A stretch of DNA of 32,390 bases from Candidatus Accumulibacter sp. UBA704 (GCA_002304785.1 DBMG01000175.1:3083-35472); one strand, 5' to 3'; shown: positions 23,128-31,360, numbered from the stretch's first letter. Made by a program: numbers and translations. The notes: generated by a model not told the origin, from the letters alone.

Positions 23128-24528
23128 CTACTCGACCGCCGCTGAAAACGTGACCAGCACGTCCAGGCCGCCTGTTTTGCCTTCGCGAATGGTGTTGTTC
23201 AGAGCGATTTTGCCGTTGAGCGAAGTCACGATTTCGCGAGAGATGGCGAGGCCGAGTCCGCTCCCGGGAGTCGAGAAACTGGTCGAGAAAGGTTCAAAAA
23301 TCTGGCCGAGTTGCTCGGCAGGCAATCCGCCGCCGGTATCCCATACCAGAAGGGTCATCCTGTCTTGCTCACGACGGACTCGGATGCCGAGTCTCTGGCC
23401 GGGAGGGGTGTGCCGGATGGCGTTGTTGAGCAGGTTGCGGATCAGTTCGCCAACCAGCCAGGCGTCTCCTTGAATCTGTCCATCCGTGGTTTCGATTTCG
23501 AAATCGAGATTCTTGTCGGCGATCAGGGGCGAAAGTTCGATTGCTGCCTCGCGCGCCAGTTTGTCCACGTGGCAGCGTTCCAGCAAGCCTTGGCTGCGCC
23601 GTTGCTCGATCTTGGCCATGAGCAGCATCTGGTTGGCCAGCGTGATTGTGCGTTCCACCGTGCTGGCCATTTCCCGCAGTACCATGTCGCTCGGCGCATC
23701 GCCGCGCAAGCCAGATTGCAACTGCGTCTTCAGCACGGCCAGCGGCGTGCGCAACTGGTGCGAAGCATTGGCGATGAAGCGTTTCTGGTGATTGATGAGC
23801 AGGGACAGGCGCGCCATCAACTTGTTCAGCGCCTGGGTCACGGTATCCAATTCCACCAGGTGGGGCTGTAGCTGGAGTTGTGAAAGGTCGTCGGCCGACC
23901 GGCAGTCCAGTTCGGCGCGCAACTGGTCCAGAGGTTTGAGCGCCTTGGAAACAGCGATGTAGACCGCCAGGCAGGCGGCAATAATCAGGATGCCTTGCCG
24001 GAACAGCGTATTGCGCAGGATGTCGCGCGCGGCCTCCTGACGAATTTTCATCGGCTCGGCCACCTGGATGACGACGGTTCCCGACTCGTCGTTGGAAAAG
24101 ACCGGCTGGAACAGAACGGCGACGCGGACGGCTTCGTCGCGGAATGTGTCCTCGTAAAACTGCACGACTGCCGGATATGCGGTGTTTTTCGGCAGTGCCC
24201 CGTCATATACGGGGAAATCCTCGTCGCCGGAAACGAGTTCGCCGCCGGCACTGCTCACGCGGTAAAAATAGCGGCCTGACTGGTCTGTCTCGTAGATCTC
24301 GAACAGGGCCAGCGGCAGCGACAGTTGGTAGCGGCCGTTCTCATAACGTACCGAATCGCCGACGGCGTGCGTGGTTGCCAGCAGGGTACGGTCGTAAGCG
24401 ATATTCACCGAGTGCAGAGCGCTCCGGTACAAAAAATAGGTGTCGATGACCAAGATGATGAACAACGGCACGGTGATCCAGGCCAGCACGTAGCTGCGCA
24501 CGGAAAAGCGTTTCCACGAGAGGAACAT
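23128..24528 (-). CDS. Sensor histidine kinase, TctE-like
   Basis: This inner-membrane kinase detects a periplasmic signal and phosphorylates the response regulator encoded just before it. The 466-residue product has a membrane helix at about 13-35, a periplasmic domain to about 175 that resembles the 2CSK_N domain of TctE, a second helix at 178-196, a short HAMP-like linker and the kinase core. His257 in NASHQLRTPL is the phosphorylation site; the N box is ELIRNLLNNAIRHTP (361-375), G1 is WDTGGGLP (396-403) and G2 is GSGLGLAI (422-429). The start at 24528 is 2 bases after the regulator stop. TctE relatives sense carboxylates, but here the divergent neighbour is a phosphonate-type importer. 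Confidence 0.92.
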   Translation of the reverse strand: MFLSWKRFSVRSYVLAWITVPLFIILVIDTYFLYRSALHSVNIAYDRTLLATTHAVGDSVRYENGRYQLSLPLALFEIYETDQSGRYFYRVSSAGGELVSGDEDFPVYDGALPKNTAYPAVVQFYEDTFRDEAVRVAVLFQPVFSNDESGTVVIQVAEPMKIRQEAARDILRNTLFRQGILIIAACLAVYIAVSKALKPLDQLRAELDCRSADDLSQLQLQPHLVELDTVTQALNKLMARLSLLINHQKRFIANASHQLRTPLAVLKTQLQSGLRGDAPSDMVLREMASTVERTITLANQMLLMAKIEQRRSQGLLERCHVDKLAREAAIELSPLIADKNLDFEIETTDGQIQGDAWLVGELIRNLLNNAIRHTPPGQRLGIRVRREQDRMTLLVWDTGGGLPAEQLGQIFEPFSTSFSTPGSGLGLAISREIVTSLNGKIALNNTIREGKTGGLDVLVTFSAAVE

Positions 24529-24530
24529 GG

Positions 24531-25226
24531 CTAGGAATCTTTCGGCGTTTCCACCGGCTCAATCTCTTCGCGCAGCAGATAGCCAAGGCCACGCAGGGTC
24601 ATCAGCATGGTTCGTGTTCCTGCCAGTTTCTTGCGCAGGCGGTGCGCAACCACCTCGATGGCCTCGAAGTGCACATTCTCCTCATCGGAAAATACCACCC
24701 GGAACAAGCGTTCCTTGGTCACGGCGTGGCCGGGCTTGGCAATCAGCGCCTGCAGCATGGCCTGTTCGCGCGGAGTCAGTTCCAGCGGATCGTCGTCGAT
24801 GTAGAACGCGCCGGACTCCCGCTCGAAGCGCAGGTCGCCGCAGCGGATGGTTTTTTCCTCGTGGCCGTGGATGCGTCTCGACAGAGCGCGGATCCGTGCT
24901 TCGAGTTCGTCGAGATCGAACGGTTTCGAAAGGTAGTCATCGCCGCCGGCGTTCAGCCCAGCAATCCGGTCGCCGACCGAAGAGCGGGCGGTGAGGATTA
25001 GCACCGGCGTGTCGATGCCGGCGTTGCGCATGCGCTGCAGCAGGTGCAGGCCGTCCTCGCCGGGAATGTTCAGGTCGAGAATGATGATGTCGTGAAGGTT
25101 CTGGCGTATCGCCTGGAAGGCTTTCAGGCCGTCAAAGCAGGGGGTCGCGGTGAATCCCCTCTTTTCGAGCGCGCGTACCAGTGCCCGGGACAGGTCAGGG
25201 TCGTCTTCGACAACGAGAATTTTCAT
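24531..25226 (-). CDS. OmpR-family response regulator, TctD/QseB-like
   Basis: The 231-residue product has a receiver domain with the acidic pair at residues 8-9, phospho-acceptor Asp51 (ILDLNIPGEDGL), Thr79 and Lys101 (YLSKPFDLDEL). A winged-helix DNA-binding domain from about 130 has LTPREQAML, HAVTKERLF and VVAHRLRKKL, ending TLRGLGYLL. It is the first gene of the regulator-kinase pair. It is transcribed away from phnD with 286 bases between them, so the importer operon is its most likely target. The start ATG at 25226 opens MKILVVEDDP, the normal N-terminus. Confidence 0.94.
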   Translation of the reverse strand: MKILVVEDDPDLSRALVRALEKRGFTATPCFDGLKAFQAIRQNLHDIIILDLNIPGEDGLHLLQRMRNAGIDTPVLILTARSSVGDRIAGLNAGGDDYLSKPFDLDELEARIRALSRRIHGHEEKTIRCGDLRFERESGAFYIDDDPLELTPREQAMLQALIAKPGHAVTKERLFRVVFSDEENVHFEAIEVVAHRLRKKLAGTRTMLMTLRGLGYLLREEIEPVETPKDS

Positions 25227-25324
25227 CGCTCGGCCAGCGTGTTCAAGGTGGAAATTCCGGTCAGCTTATAGCAGGCGGCGGCTTATGGAAAGGCGCGGGA
25301 AGGTATGAATCAGCTGGTCTTGCG

Positions 25325-25353
25325 CTTGGCTTGACAGCCACTTGAAAGCCAAG
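25325..25353. promoter_or_regulatory. Inverted repeat between the response regulator and phnD
   Basis: CTTGGCTT (25325-25332) and AAGCCAAG (25346-25353) form a perfect 8-base inverted repeat with 13 bases between. Inside it, on the minus strand, CTTTCAA-GTGG-CTGTCAA (25348-25331) matches the repeat pattern and 11-base period of a PhoB box, although the spacer is not AT-rich. It is a candidate binding site for the neighbouring regulator or PhoB. A TACAAT -10-like box for phnD lies at 25412-25417 with no good -35, as expected for an activated promoter. Confidence 0.4.
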
Positions 25354-25512
25354 GGAAAGGCAATCGCAAGTCTCGCCGAGGGGAGCGCCGTCTTCGCTTT
25401 TTTTCGGCGATTACAATGATTTCTCGACAGGTCGCCAACGTCATTGGGAAGAGGGCGCTGCGACCGTTTTCAATGATGTGCTGTTTCCACAAACAAGAAA
25501 ATGAGGTCAAGC

Positions 25513-26547
25513 ATGCAGAGTCTTCCGGAAGCAAAGAAAAGGAAAATCCTCGGTTGTGTATGTTTCGCCACGGCGTTGATGGCTGGCGCGGCCGCAATGG
25601 CTGACGACGCTTGCCCCAACAGAGGTGAGCTGGATATGTCGTATTGCGATGCCAACAAGGATCTGGTGGCCGATCCGCCGACCGACCCAAAAAAATTCCG
25701 CAATCCAGGCACGCTGGTTTTTTCTTTCACGCCGCTTGAAGACCCGTCGGTCTATGAGAAGGTGTTCGATCCCTTCATCAAGAACCTTTCACAATGTTCC
25801 GGAAAGAAGACGGTCTTCTTCTCGGTACAGTCAAATTCAGCACAGATCGAGGCGATGCGCTCGGGGCGTCTGCACTTGGCCTTCTTCTCGACCGGGACGA
25901 CCAACTTTGCAGTCAACGTCGCGGGGGCCGTGCCTTTTGCGATCCGGGCCGACGATAAGGGGCCGCACGGCTTTAACCTGATCGTCATCACGCGCAAGGA
26001 TAGCCCGATCCAGAAAATTGCCGACCTGAAGGGCAAGAAGGTGGCACATACCTCGCCTTCCTCGACCTCGGGGAACTCCGCACCGCGCGCATTGTTTCCC
26101 GGGATGGGGGTGACGCCGGAGAAAGATTACCAGGTGCTTTATTCGGGCAAGCACGACCAGTCGATCATGGGGGTACTGTCCGGCGACTACGATGCGGCGC
26201 CGGTGGCTTCGGACATCTTCCATCAGATGGCCAAACGCGGCGTGATCAAGGAGGACGATTTCCGCATCGTTTTCACCAGCGCCAAATTCCCTGTAAATTC
26301 GCTGGCCTATGCGCATGACCTCGAACCGGGCCTGCGCGACAAGGTAGTGAAGTGCGTTTATGACTACAAGTTCGACAGCGAACTATCGAAAGGCATGGAA
26401 GGCGCAACGCATTTCACGCCGATTACCTATCAGAAGGACTGGGCCATCGTGCGCCAGGTCGGCGAGACGGCGGGCGAAACCTACGGCCGGGCCGGCTTTG
26501 AAAAGGAACGGGCCAAGGAAGAGGCCGCTCGCGCCAAGAAACAATGA
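25513..26547 (+). CDS. phnD: Phosphonate-type ABC transporter substrate-binding protein (first of two)
   Basis: PhnD-type proteins capture phosphonate, phosphite or phosphate esters in the periplasm and deliver them to PhnE/PhnC. The 344-residue product has a signal peptide to about residue 31 (after MAGAAAMA). It then has an unusual leading segment, CPNRGELDMSYCDANKDLVA, with two cysteines around an Asp-rich loop. The ligand-binding core has SGRLHLAFFSTGTTNFAVN and the anion loop SPSSTSGNSAPRALFPG, followed by SGDYDAAPVASD. ATG 25513 is chosen because GAGG lies six bases upstream; ATG 25501 has none. The C-terminal tail is very Lys/Glu-rich. A close paralogue follows 70 bases downstream. Confidence 0.9.
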   Translation: MQSLPEAKKRKILGCVCFATALMAGAAAMADDACPNRGELDMSYCDANKDLVADPPTDPKKFRNPGTLVFSFTPLEDPSVYEKVFDPFIKNLSQCSGKKTVFFSVQSNSAQIEAMRSGRLHLAFFSTGTTNFAVNVAGAVPFAIRADDKGPHGFNLIVITRKDSPIQKIADLKGKKVAHTSPSSTSGNSAPRALFPGMGVTPEKDYQVLYSGKHDQSIMGVLSGDYDAAPVASDIFHQMAKRGVIKEDDFRIVFTSAKFPVNSLAYAHDLEPGLRDKVVKCVYDYKFDSELSKGMEGATHFTPITYQKDWAIVRQVGETAGETYGRAGFEKERAKEEAARAKKQ

Positions 26548-26617
26548 TCAGGCGATCGGTACGCCGTCGCCAAGCCAATCCAGTGATGCATTTCTCGGTT
26601 GATACCAGGAGTTGAAA

Positions 26618-27628
26618 ATGAACATGAAATCAAGCCTTGCCGTGAAAAACTGCCTGTTCAGTCTCGCGCTGCTCGGTGCTGCCGGCGGTTCTCTCGTCCA
26701 TGCTCAGGACACTTGCCCGAACCGTGGCGAACTCGACGTCATGTACTGCGACGCCAACAACGATCTGGTCGCCGATCCGCCTACCGACCCGAAGAAGTTC
26801 CGCGATCCGAATACACTGGTATTCGCCTTCACTCCGGTGGAAGATCCTTCGATCTACGAGAAGCTGTTCCAGCCGTTCATGGCCCATCTCTCGCAGTGCG
26901 TGGGCAAGAAGACGGTCTTTTTCGCCGTGCAGTCGAACTCTGCCGAAATCGAGGCCATGCGTTCGGGCCGCCTGCATCTGGCCGCGTTCTCGACCGGTCC
27001 GACCAACTTCGCGGTGAATATCGCCGGTGCCGTTCCCTTTGCCATCCGCGGCACGGCGAATGGGCCGGAGGGCGTATCGATCCAGCTGATCGTGCGCAAG
27101 GACAGTCCATTCAAGAAGATCACCGACCTCAAGGGCAAGAAAGTGGCGCATACCTCGCCGTCCTCCAATTCGGGCAACCTGGCGCCGCGCGCGCTGTTCC
27201 CGGCGCTTGGGCTGACTCCCGAGAAGGATTACCAGGTCGTCTTTTCAGGCAAGCATGACCAGTCGGTTCTTGGCGTCAAGTCCGGCGACTACGATGCGGC
27301 GCCGGTGGCCAGCGACGTGCTGCAGCACATGATCGAGCGCGGCGTGGTCAAGGCGGACGATTTCAACACGCTCTACGTCAGCGAAAAATTCCCGACCGAT
27401 TCCTATGCTTACGCGCATGACCTGGAGCCGAAACTGGTCGAGAAGATCAAGAATTGCTTCTTCGACTACAAGATCCCGCCGGAAATGGCCAAGGGCCTGG
27501 GCGGTGACCGATTCCTGCCGGCCAACTACAAGAAGGACTGGGAAGTCGTGCGCAAGGTGTCCATCGCCGCCGGCCAGAACCTGGGCCGCAGCGGCTATGA
27601 AGCCGAGCAGAACAAGGCCAAGAAGTAG
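26618..27628 (+). CDS. phnD: Phosphonate-type ABC transporter substrate-binding protein (second of two)
   Basis: The 336-residue product aligns with the preceding gene over its whole length with most residues identical. It keeps the same four cysteines (CPNRG, YCDAN, LSQC, KNC), the same Asp-rich loop DANNDLVADPPTD and the anion loop SPSSNSGNLAPRALFP. The signal peptide ends near residue 28 (LVHA). The start is ATG 26618 with AGGAG seven bases upstream. Differences cluster after residue 200 and in the tail, where it lacks the long charged end. Two binding proteins for one permease set suggest two ligands or two affinities, or a recent duplication. PhnC follows after 50 bases, so all five genes look like one operon. 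Confidence 0.9.
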   Translation: MNMKSSLAVKNCLFSLALLGAAGGSLVHAQDTCPNRGELDVMYCDANNDLVADPPTDPKKFRDPNTLVFAFTPVEDPSIYEKLFQPFMAHLSQCVGKKTVFFAVQSNSAEIEAMRSGRLHLAAFSTGPTNFAVNIAGAVPFAIRGTANGPEGVSIQLIVRKDSPFKKITDLKGKKVAHTSPSSNSGNLAPRALFPALGLTPEKDYQVVFSGKHDQSVLGVKSGDYDAAPVASDVLQHMIERGVVKADDFNTLYVSEKFPTDSYAYAHDLEPKLVEKIKNCFFDYKIPPEMAKGLGGDRFLPANYKKDWEVVRKVSIAAGQNLGRSGYEAEQNKAKK

Positions 27629-27678
27629 GTTTGTCGTTGCATCACAGCCGGGCGTTTTCTTGAGAAAGGTTGTACAGC

Positions 27679-28437
27679 ATGGCCGTTGTTCTGAGCATCA
27701 AGGGATTGACCAAGTCGTACAAGCCGGGAGTTCCGGTCCTGAAAGGCATCGACCTCGATTTCGAGGAGCGGGGCCTGACGGCGATCATCGGTTCTTCCGG
27801 CACCGGAAAGTCGACGCTGATCCGCATCATCAACCGGCTCGTCGATCCGAGCGATGGGTCCATCCTGTTCAAGGGCCTGGAACTGTCGTCCATCGAGGGG
27901 CGTCATCTGCGCGAGGCCCGGCGGCGCATCGGCATGGTTTTTCAGGAATACAACCTGGTTGAGCGGTTGTCGGTCATGGAGAACCTGTTGACCGGGCGGC
28001 TGGGTTACGTCAGCCCGATGAATGCCTGGCGGCGCAAGTTTCCTCCTGAGGACGTGGCACACGCGCTGGAATTGCTGGATGTGATCGGACTGGCAGATTT
28101 CGCGCACCAGCGGGCTGACAGCCTGTCGGGTGGGCAGCGTCAGCGGGTGGGGATTGCACGGGCACTGATGCAGCGGCCGGAAATCCTTCTGGCCGACGAA
28201 CCGACGTCGTCGCTGGATCCGAAAACGTCGGTGGAAATCATGGATCTGCTCAAGTCCCAGGGCGTCAATAACGGGATTCCGGTAGTGGTGAATATTCACG
28301 ACGTTGAACTGGCCAGGCGTTTTGCCGACCGCATCGTCGGCATGACGGGCGGACGCGTGGTGTTCGACGGCCCGCCGGACCAACTCTCCGACGATCACCT
28401 GAAACTCATCTACGGCGGCGAAGGGTGGCTGCAATGA
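27679..28437 (+). CDS. phnC: Phosphonate-type ABC transporter ATP-binding protein
   Basis: This cytoplasmic ATPase powers the importer. The 252-residue product has Walker A GSSGTGKST at residues 38-46, Q-loop Gln89 (VFQEYNLVERLSVMENLL, the PhnC-typical stretch), signature LSGGQRQR at 149-156, Walker B ILLADEP with Asp173-Glu174, and the switch His207 (NIHDVELARRFADRI). NLVERLSVMENLLTGRLG is diagnostic of PhnC rather than other ABC ATPases. ATG 27679 is preceded by GAAAGG. Its stop overlaps the next start (ATGA), giving translational coupling with phnE. Confidence 0.95.
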   Translation: MAVVLSIKGLTKSYKPGVPVLKGIDLDFEERGLTAIIGSSGTGKSTLIRIINRLVDPSDGSILFKGLELSSIEGRHLREARRRIGMVFQEYNLVERLSVMENLLTGRLGYVSPMNAWRRKFPPEDVAHALELLDVIGLADFAHQRADSLSGGQRQRVGIARALMQRPEILLADEPTSSLDPKTSVEIMDLLKSQGVNNGIPVVVNIHDVELARRFADRIVGMTGGRVVFDGPPDQLSDDHLKLIYGGEGWLQ

Positions 28438-29249
28438 CGCAGCCGGGCGCCCAGGCTTTGCCGCGGATTCCTGCCGGACGGAGGCAGCCTTTCCATTCGT
28501 CCTGGCAGGTCAAGCTGCTCGCCCTCCTGGTGGCGGCGTATGCCGTCTATGCTCTGGGCCAGCTCGATTTTTCCTACGATCGGTTCATCCGGGGGCTCGA
28601 TAACGGAGCTCGGTTCCTTTCCCGCATGTTTCCGCCGAGCTACAAGAACTGGGATCAGTTGCTGACGGGCTTTATCGAGAGTATGGAGATTGCCGTCCTG
28701 GCCACCTTCTTCGGCGTGCTGTTGTCGCTGCCGATCGCCATTCTCGGTGCGCGCAACCTCATGCCGGCCTGGGCGACCTGGCCGGCGCGGCTGATCGTCA
28801 CGCTGTGCCGGGCGTTCAATCCGGTCATCGTGGCCATCGTTTTCATCAAGGCGGTCGGATTTGGCGCACTGGCCGGCGTCCTGGCGCTCGTGGTTGCTTC
28901 CATCGGATTCGTCGGGAAGCTGTTCATGGAGGCTATCGAGGAAATATCCATGAAGCAGATCGAGGCCGTTCGCGCCACCGGTGCCCCGTTTCTCAGCGTG
29001 GTGACCTACGGCGTGCTGCCGCAGGTTATCGGGCGCCTGGTCGGCTTCTGTACCTACCAGCTCGATGCCAACCTTCGCAATTCGACGATGGTCGGAATCG
29101 TCGGGGCGGGAGGCATCGGCGGGGCGCTCTTCGCCGCGTTCCAGCGTTTCGAGTACGACTTTGTGCTGGCCATCCTGATTACCATCATTGCTGTCGTGCT
29201 GCTCGGCGAATTTGCCTCGAACTATGTCAAACGTATCTTCCATGTCTGA
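28434..29249 (+). CDS. phnE: Phosphonate-type ABC transporter permease (first of two)
   Basis: One of two inner-membrane permeases. The 271-residue product has an N-terminal helix (about 27-45), a periplasmic stretch and a core of five helices. The PhnE landmarks are TGFIESMEIAVLATFFGVLLSLPIA near residue 80 and the cytoplasmic coupling loop EAIEEISMKQIEAVRATGA near 163-181, which contacts PhnC. The AGGIGGALF turn comes after it. It starts inside the phnC stop (ATGA) and itself overlaps the next permease by 8 bases, so expression of the two is coupled, fitting a heterodimeric channel. Confidence 0.94.
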   Translation: MTQPGAQALPRIPAGRRQPFHSSWQVKLLALLVAAYAVYALGQLDFSYDRFIRGLDNGARFLSRMFPPSYKNWDQLLTGFIESMEIAVLATFFGVLLSLPIAILGARNLMPAWATWPARLIVTLCRAFNPVIVAIVFIKAVGFGALAGVLALVVASIGFVGKLFMEAIEEISMKQIEAVRATGAPFLSVVTYGVLPQVIGRLVGFCTYQLDANLRNSTMVGIVGAGGIGGALFAAFQRFEYDFVLAILITIIAVVLLGEFASNYVKRIFHV

Positions 29250-30057
29250 GTCCGTTGCCTTGGCGCCGATGTCCAAAGCCTGGCAGCGCCACACCCTGCG
29301 CCAGAAAATGGCGCGCACGGCGCTGTGGCTGGTAATCGCCATCGCCGTGATGCTTTCGCTTCGCAGCATCAATGTCATCTGGGAGTTCCTCTGGGATGCT
29401 CCCGAACAGATGATGGACATGGGGCGGCGCATGTGGCCGCCTGACATGGCCTACTATCCGAAGACGGTGCATGCGGCGCTCATGGAAACGTTCCACATCG
29501 CCACCCTCGGGACACTGTTCTCGATGGTGTTTGCCTTGCCCCTGTCGATCCTGGCCGCACACAACATCACCCCGCACAAGGGCTTGAATCTTTTCGCCAA
29601 GACCATGCTGGTGTCCAGCCGTTCGGTGAATTCGCTGGTCTGGGCGCTGCTGTTCGTAGCCGTGTTCGGCCCCGGTCCGCTGGCAGGCGCCGTGGCGATT
29701 GCCTTCCGTTCCATCGGGTTCGTCGGAAAGCTGCTCGGCGAGGCGCTGGAAGAGGTTCACTTCGGCGCCATCGAGGCACTGAAGGCTGCCGGAGCCACGC
29801 AAACGAGTCAGATCCTTTATGGCTACTGGCCGGCGGTGAAGCCGGCCTTCTGGTCGATCATGCTGCTGCGCTGGGATATCAATATTCGGGAATCCTCGGT
29901 CCTTGGGCTGGTCGGCGCCGGCGGGCTCGGGATGGTCATGAACGCGGCCATCGATACCTTCCAGTGGAACCGCGTGGCGGTCATACTGCTGACCATCTTC
30001 GCCGTGGTGGTTATCGGCGAGGTGGTGGTGACCTTCTTCCGGAGACGGTTGATCTAG
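29242..30057 (+). CDS. phnE: Phosphonate-type ABC transporter permease (second of two)
   Basis: The second permease is also 271 residues and parallel in plan: an N-terminal helix (29-45), the conserved AALMETFHIATLGTLFSMVFALPL near residue 78 and the coupling loop EALEEVHFGAIEALKAAGA near 167-185. VGAGGLGMVMNAAIDTFQW then follows. It starts at ATG 29242, 8 bases inside the first permease gene. A heterodimer of two PhnE-type subunits occurs in several phn and ptx transporters. The segment RSIGFVGKLLGEA parallels SIGFVGKLFMEA in the first permease. The operon ends here with a stem-loop. Confidence 0.94.
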   Translation: MSESVALAPMSKAWQRHTLRQKMARTALWLVIAIAVMLSLRSINVIWEFLWDAPEQMMDMGRRMWPPDMAYYPKTVHAALMETFHIATLGTLFSMVFALPLSILAAHNITPHKGLNLFAKTMLVSSRSVNSLVWALLFVAVFGPGPLAGAVAIAFRSIGFVGKLLGEALEEVHFGAIEALKAAGATQTSQILYGYWPAVKPAFWSIMLLRWDINIRESSVLGLVGAGGLGMVMNAAIDTFQWNRVAVILLTIFAVVVIGEVVVTFFRRRLI

Positions 30058-30074
30058 CCTCCATGTCCAAAGGG

Positions 30075-30118
30075 ATTCAGGCCGTTTCGAAAGTGTCCCC
30101 ACTCGTGGCCTGAATTTC
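30075..30118. terminator. Stem-loop between convergent phnE and ugpQ
   Basis: ATTCAGGCC (30075-30083) pairs with GGCCTGAAT (30107-30115) over nine bases. The loop can form an inner AGTG/CACT pair. Two T bases follow on the plus strand, none of note on the minus strand. It most likely ends both convergent transcripts. Confidence 0.6.
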
Positions 30119-30128
30119 CGGTAACGCG

Positions 30129-30869
30129 TTACAGGCCGCCCATTAGATCAATCCGGTCGCATATCACGGACGTTACCCCTCGCTTGAGCAAGGATTCGGC
30201 AAGTGGTCGTTCGTTTACCGTCCAGCACAGCACGGGGATGCCTTTGTTTTTCGCTTCCGAAATCACGGCGTCGTCAAGGTTGGCAGAGCAATGCAGGCTG
30301 TAGGCGTTTAGCTCATCAATGCGGTTGAGCCAGTCAGTCGGCGGAATATCCCAGAGATGCCCTATGGGAAGCTGCGGCGAGACACGACGTGCTGATTCGA
30401 GAGCGGTACTTGAGAAAGATGAAACGAGCGGCAAAGGAGATCCGCGCCAAAGATCGAGTATTTTTCGTGCCACGACTTCGCCCGTGATCGCCTCGAAACC
30501 GGTTGCCGGTTTGATCTCGACATTGGCCTGAATTCCAAGTTCACCACACAACGCTGCGGCAGACTCGAATGTTGGCAAGGGTTCGTTGGCATATGACCGA
30601 TGGTGATGCTTGCCGGCGTCAAGCTTTTTCAGGGTCGCATCCGTGGACGTGCAAACGTGGCCGGTTCCATTTGTTGTTCGTTCAAGTGTTTCGTCGTGTA
30701 TCAGCCAAGGTGTTCCATCGGCAGAAAGCATGACATCAAACTCGACAGCAGGAATTCCCAGAGCAGCCGCGATGCGCAACCCGGCGAGAGTGTTTTCGGG
30801 TGCCAATGCTCCCCCGCAGCGGTGAGCGAAGACGCGAGGAAGAGACCATTCGGGTGATGGACGAGTCAT
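30129..30869 (-). CDS. ugpQ: Glycerophosphodiester phosphodiesterase, UgpQ type
   Basis: UgpQ hydrolyses glycerophosphodiesters, derived from phospholipid head groups, to glycerol-3-phosphate and an alcohol in the cytoplasm. The 246-residue product has no signal peptide and follows E. coli UgpQ (247) closely. It has HRCGG at residues 16-20 with the catalytic His-Arg, APENT with Glu25, EFD at 43-45, LIHDETLERTTNG from residue 56 and NVEIKP near 119. The Cys at residue 18 in place of Gly in the usual HRGG is a small oddity. ATG 30869 has AAGGA six bases upstream, which rejects a longer opening at 30941. It is convergent with the phn-type importer. Confidence 0.92.
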   Translation of the reverse strand: MTRPSPEWSLPRVFAHRCGGALAPENTLAGLRIAAALGIPAVEFDVMLSADGTPWLIHDETLERTTNGTGHVCTSTDATLKKLDAGKHHHRSYANEPLPTFESAAALCGELGIQANVEIKPATGFEAITGEVVARKILDLWRGSPLPLVSSFSSTALESARRVSPQLPIGHLWDIPPTDWLNRIDELNAYSLHCSANLDDAVISEAKNKGIPVLCWTVNERPLAESLLKRGVTSVICDRIDLMGGL

Positions 30870-31360
30870 TTTTTTCCTTTCGTTGACTGACTGGATGGAT
30901 CGTTGGAAGGGGGGGCAAAAACGAAATTCAGTAGCGCTCAAGCCCTTTCTGGATAAAGGATGCTTGATTTTCGAGTCGCTGTTTGAAAAAACACAATGGT
31001 TCGAAATAATTCATTTGCGAAAAACTGTCGGAAGTTGATTTTTTAGATGGAATAGTTGCATTTATTTATACAGTTAGGTGTAAGTTGCACTGCTTTCTGA
31101 AAGATGTTGACAAATTTAACCACAATCAATAATGTCCGATAAAGAAAAATATGTTCGTTAACGAAATTTTCGTTATTCGCTTTCGATTTTTTTTGGCGAT
31201 TTGCGGACGAGATGGACGGGTTACATAAGCAAAGCAATTGGCCAGCCTCAAGGGGAGTTGTCTCCAGAGGGGCGTTATGCAGAAATTATCGTTTTCGTTT
31301 TTCGTGCGGCACTCTCAGATTTGACCGTAGCAACAATCCCTAGACTAAAAAGGAAATAAT
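30870..31360. other. AT-rich 491-base leader before the TRAP binding-protein gene
   Basis: This stretch is clearly richer in A and T than its surroundings and holds no convincing gene. A perfect 12-base palindrome TTCGTTAACGAA lies at 31154-31165, with further TTCG repeats just after. The promoter candidate is given separately. Between 31141 and 31360 lies a long untranslated leader if that promoter is used. I see no known riboswitch. Confidence 0.5.
31107..31133 (+). promoter_or_regulatory. Candidate promoter of the TRAP binding-protein gene
   Basis: A perfect -35 TTGACA at 31107-31112 is followed 15 bases on by AATAAT (31128-31133), a five-of-six match to the -10 box; the spacing is short. 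The leader would be about 220 bases, with the TTCGTTAACGAA palindrome just downstream of the start, where a repressor could act. Confidence 0.45.

Noticed and set aside
25513..25605. Lipoprotein signal in the first PhnD (ILGC)
   Set aside because: The cysteine comes at residue 15, before the hydrophobic core of the signal peptide, so it is not a lipobox.
31200..31360. Sigma-54 promoter for dctP
   Set aside because: No GG and GC pair at the required spacing was found; a TTGACA promoter upstream fits better.
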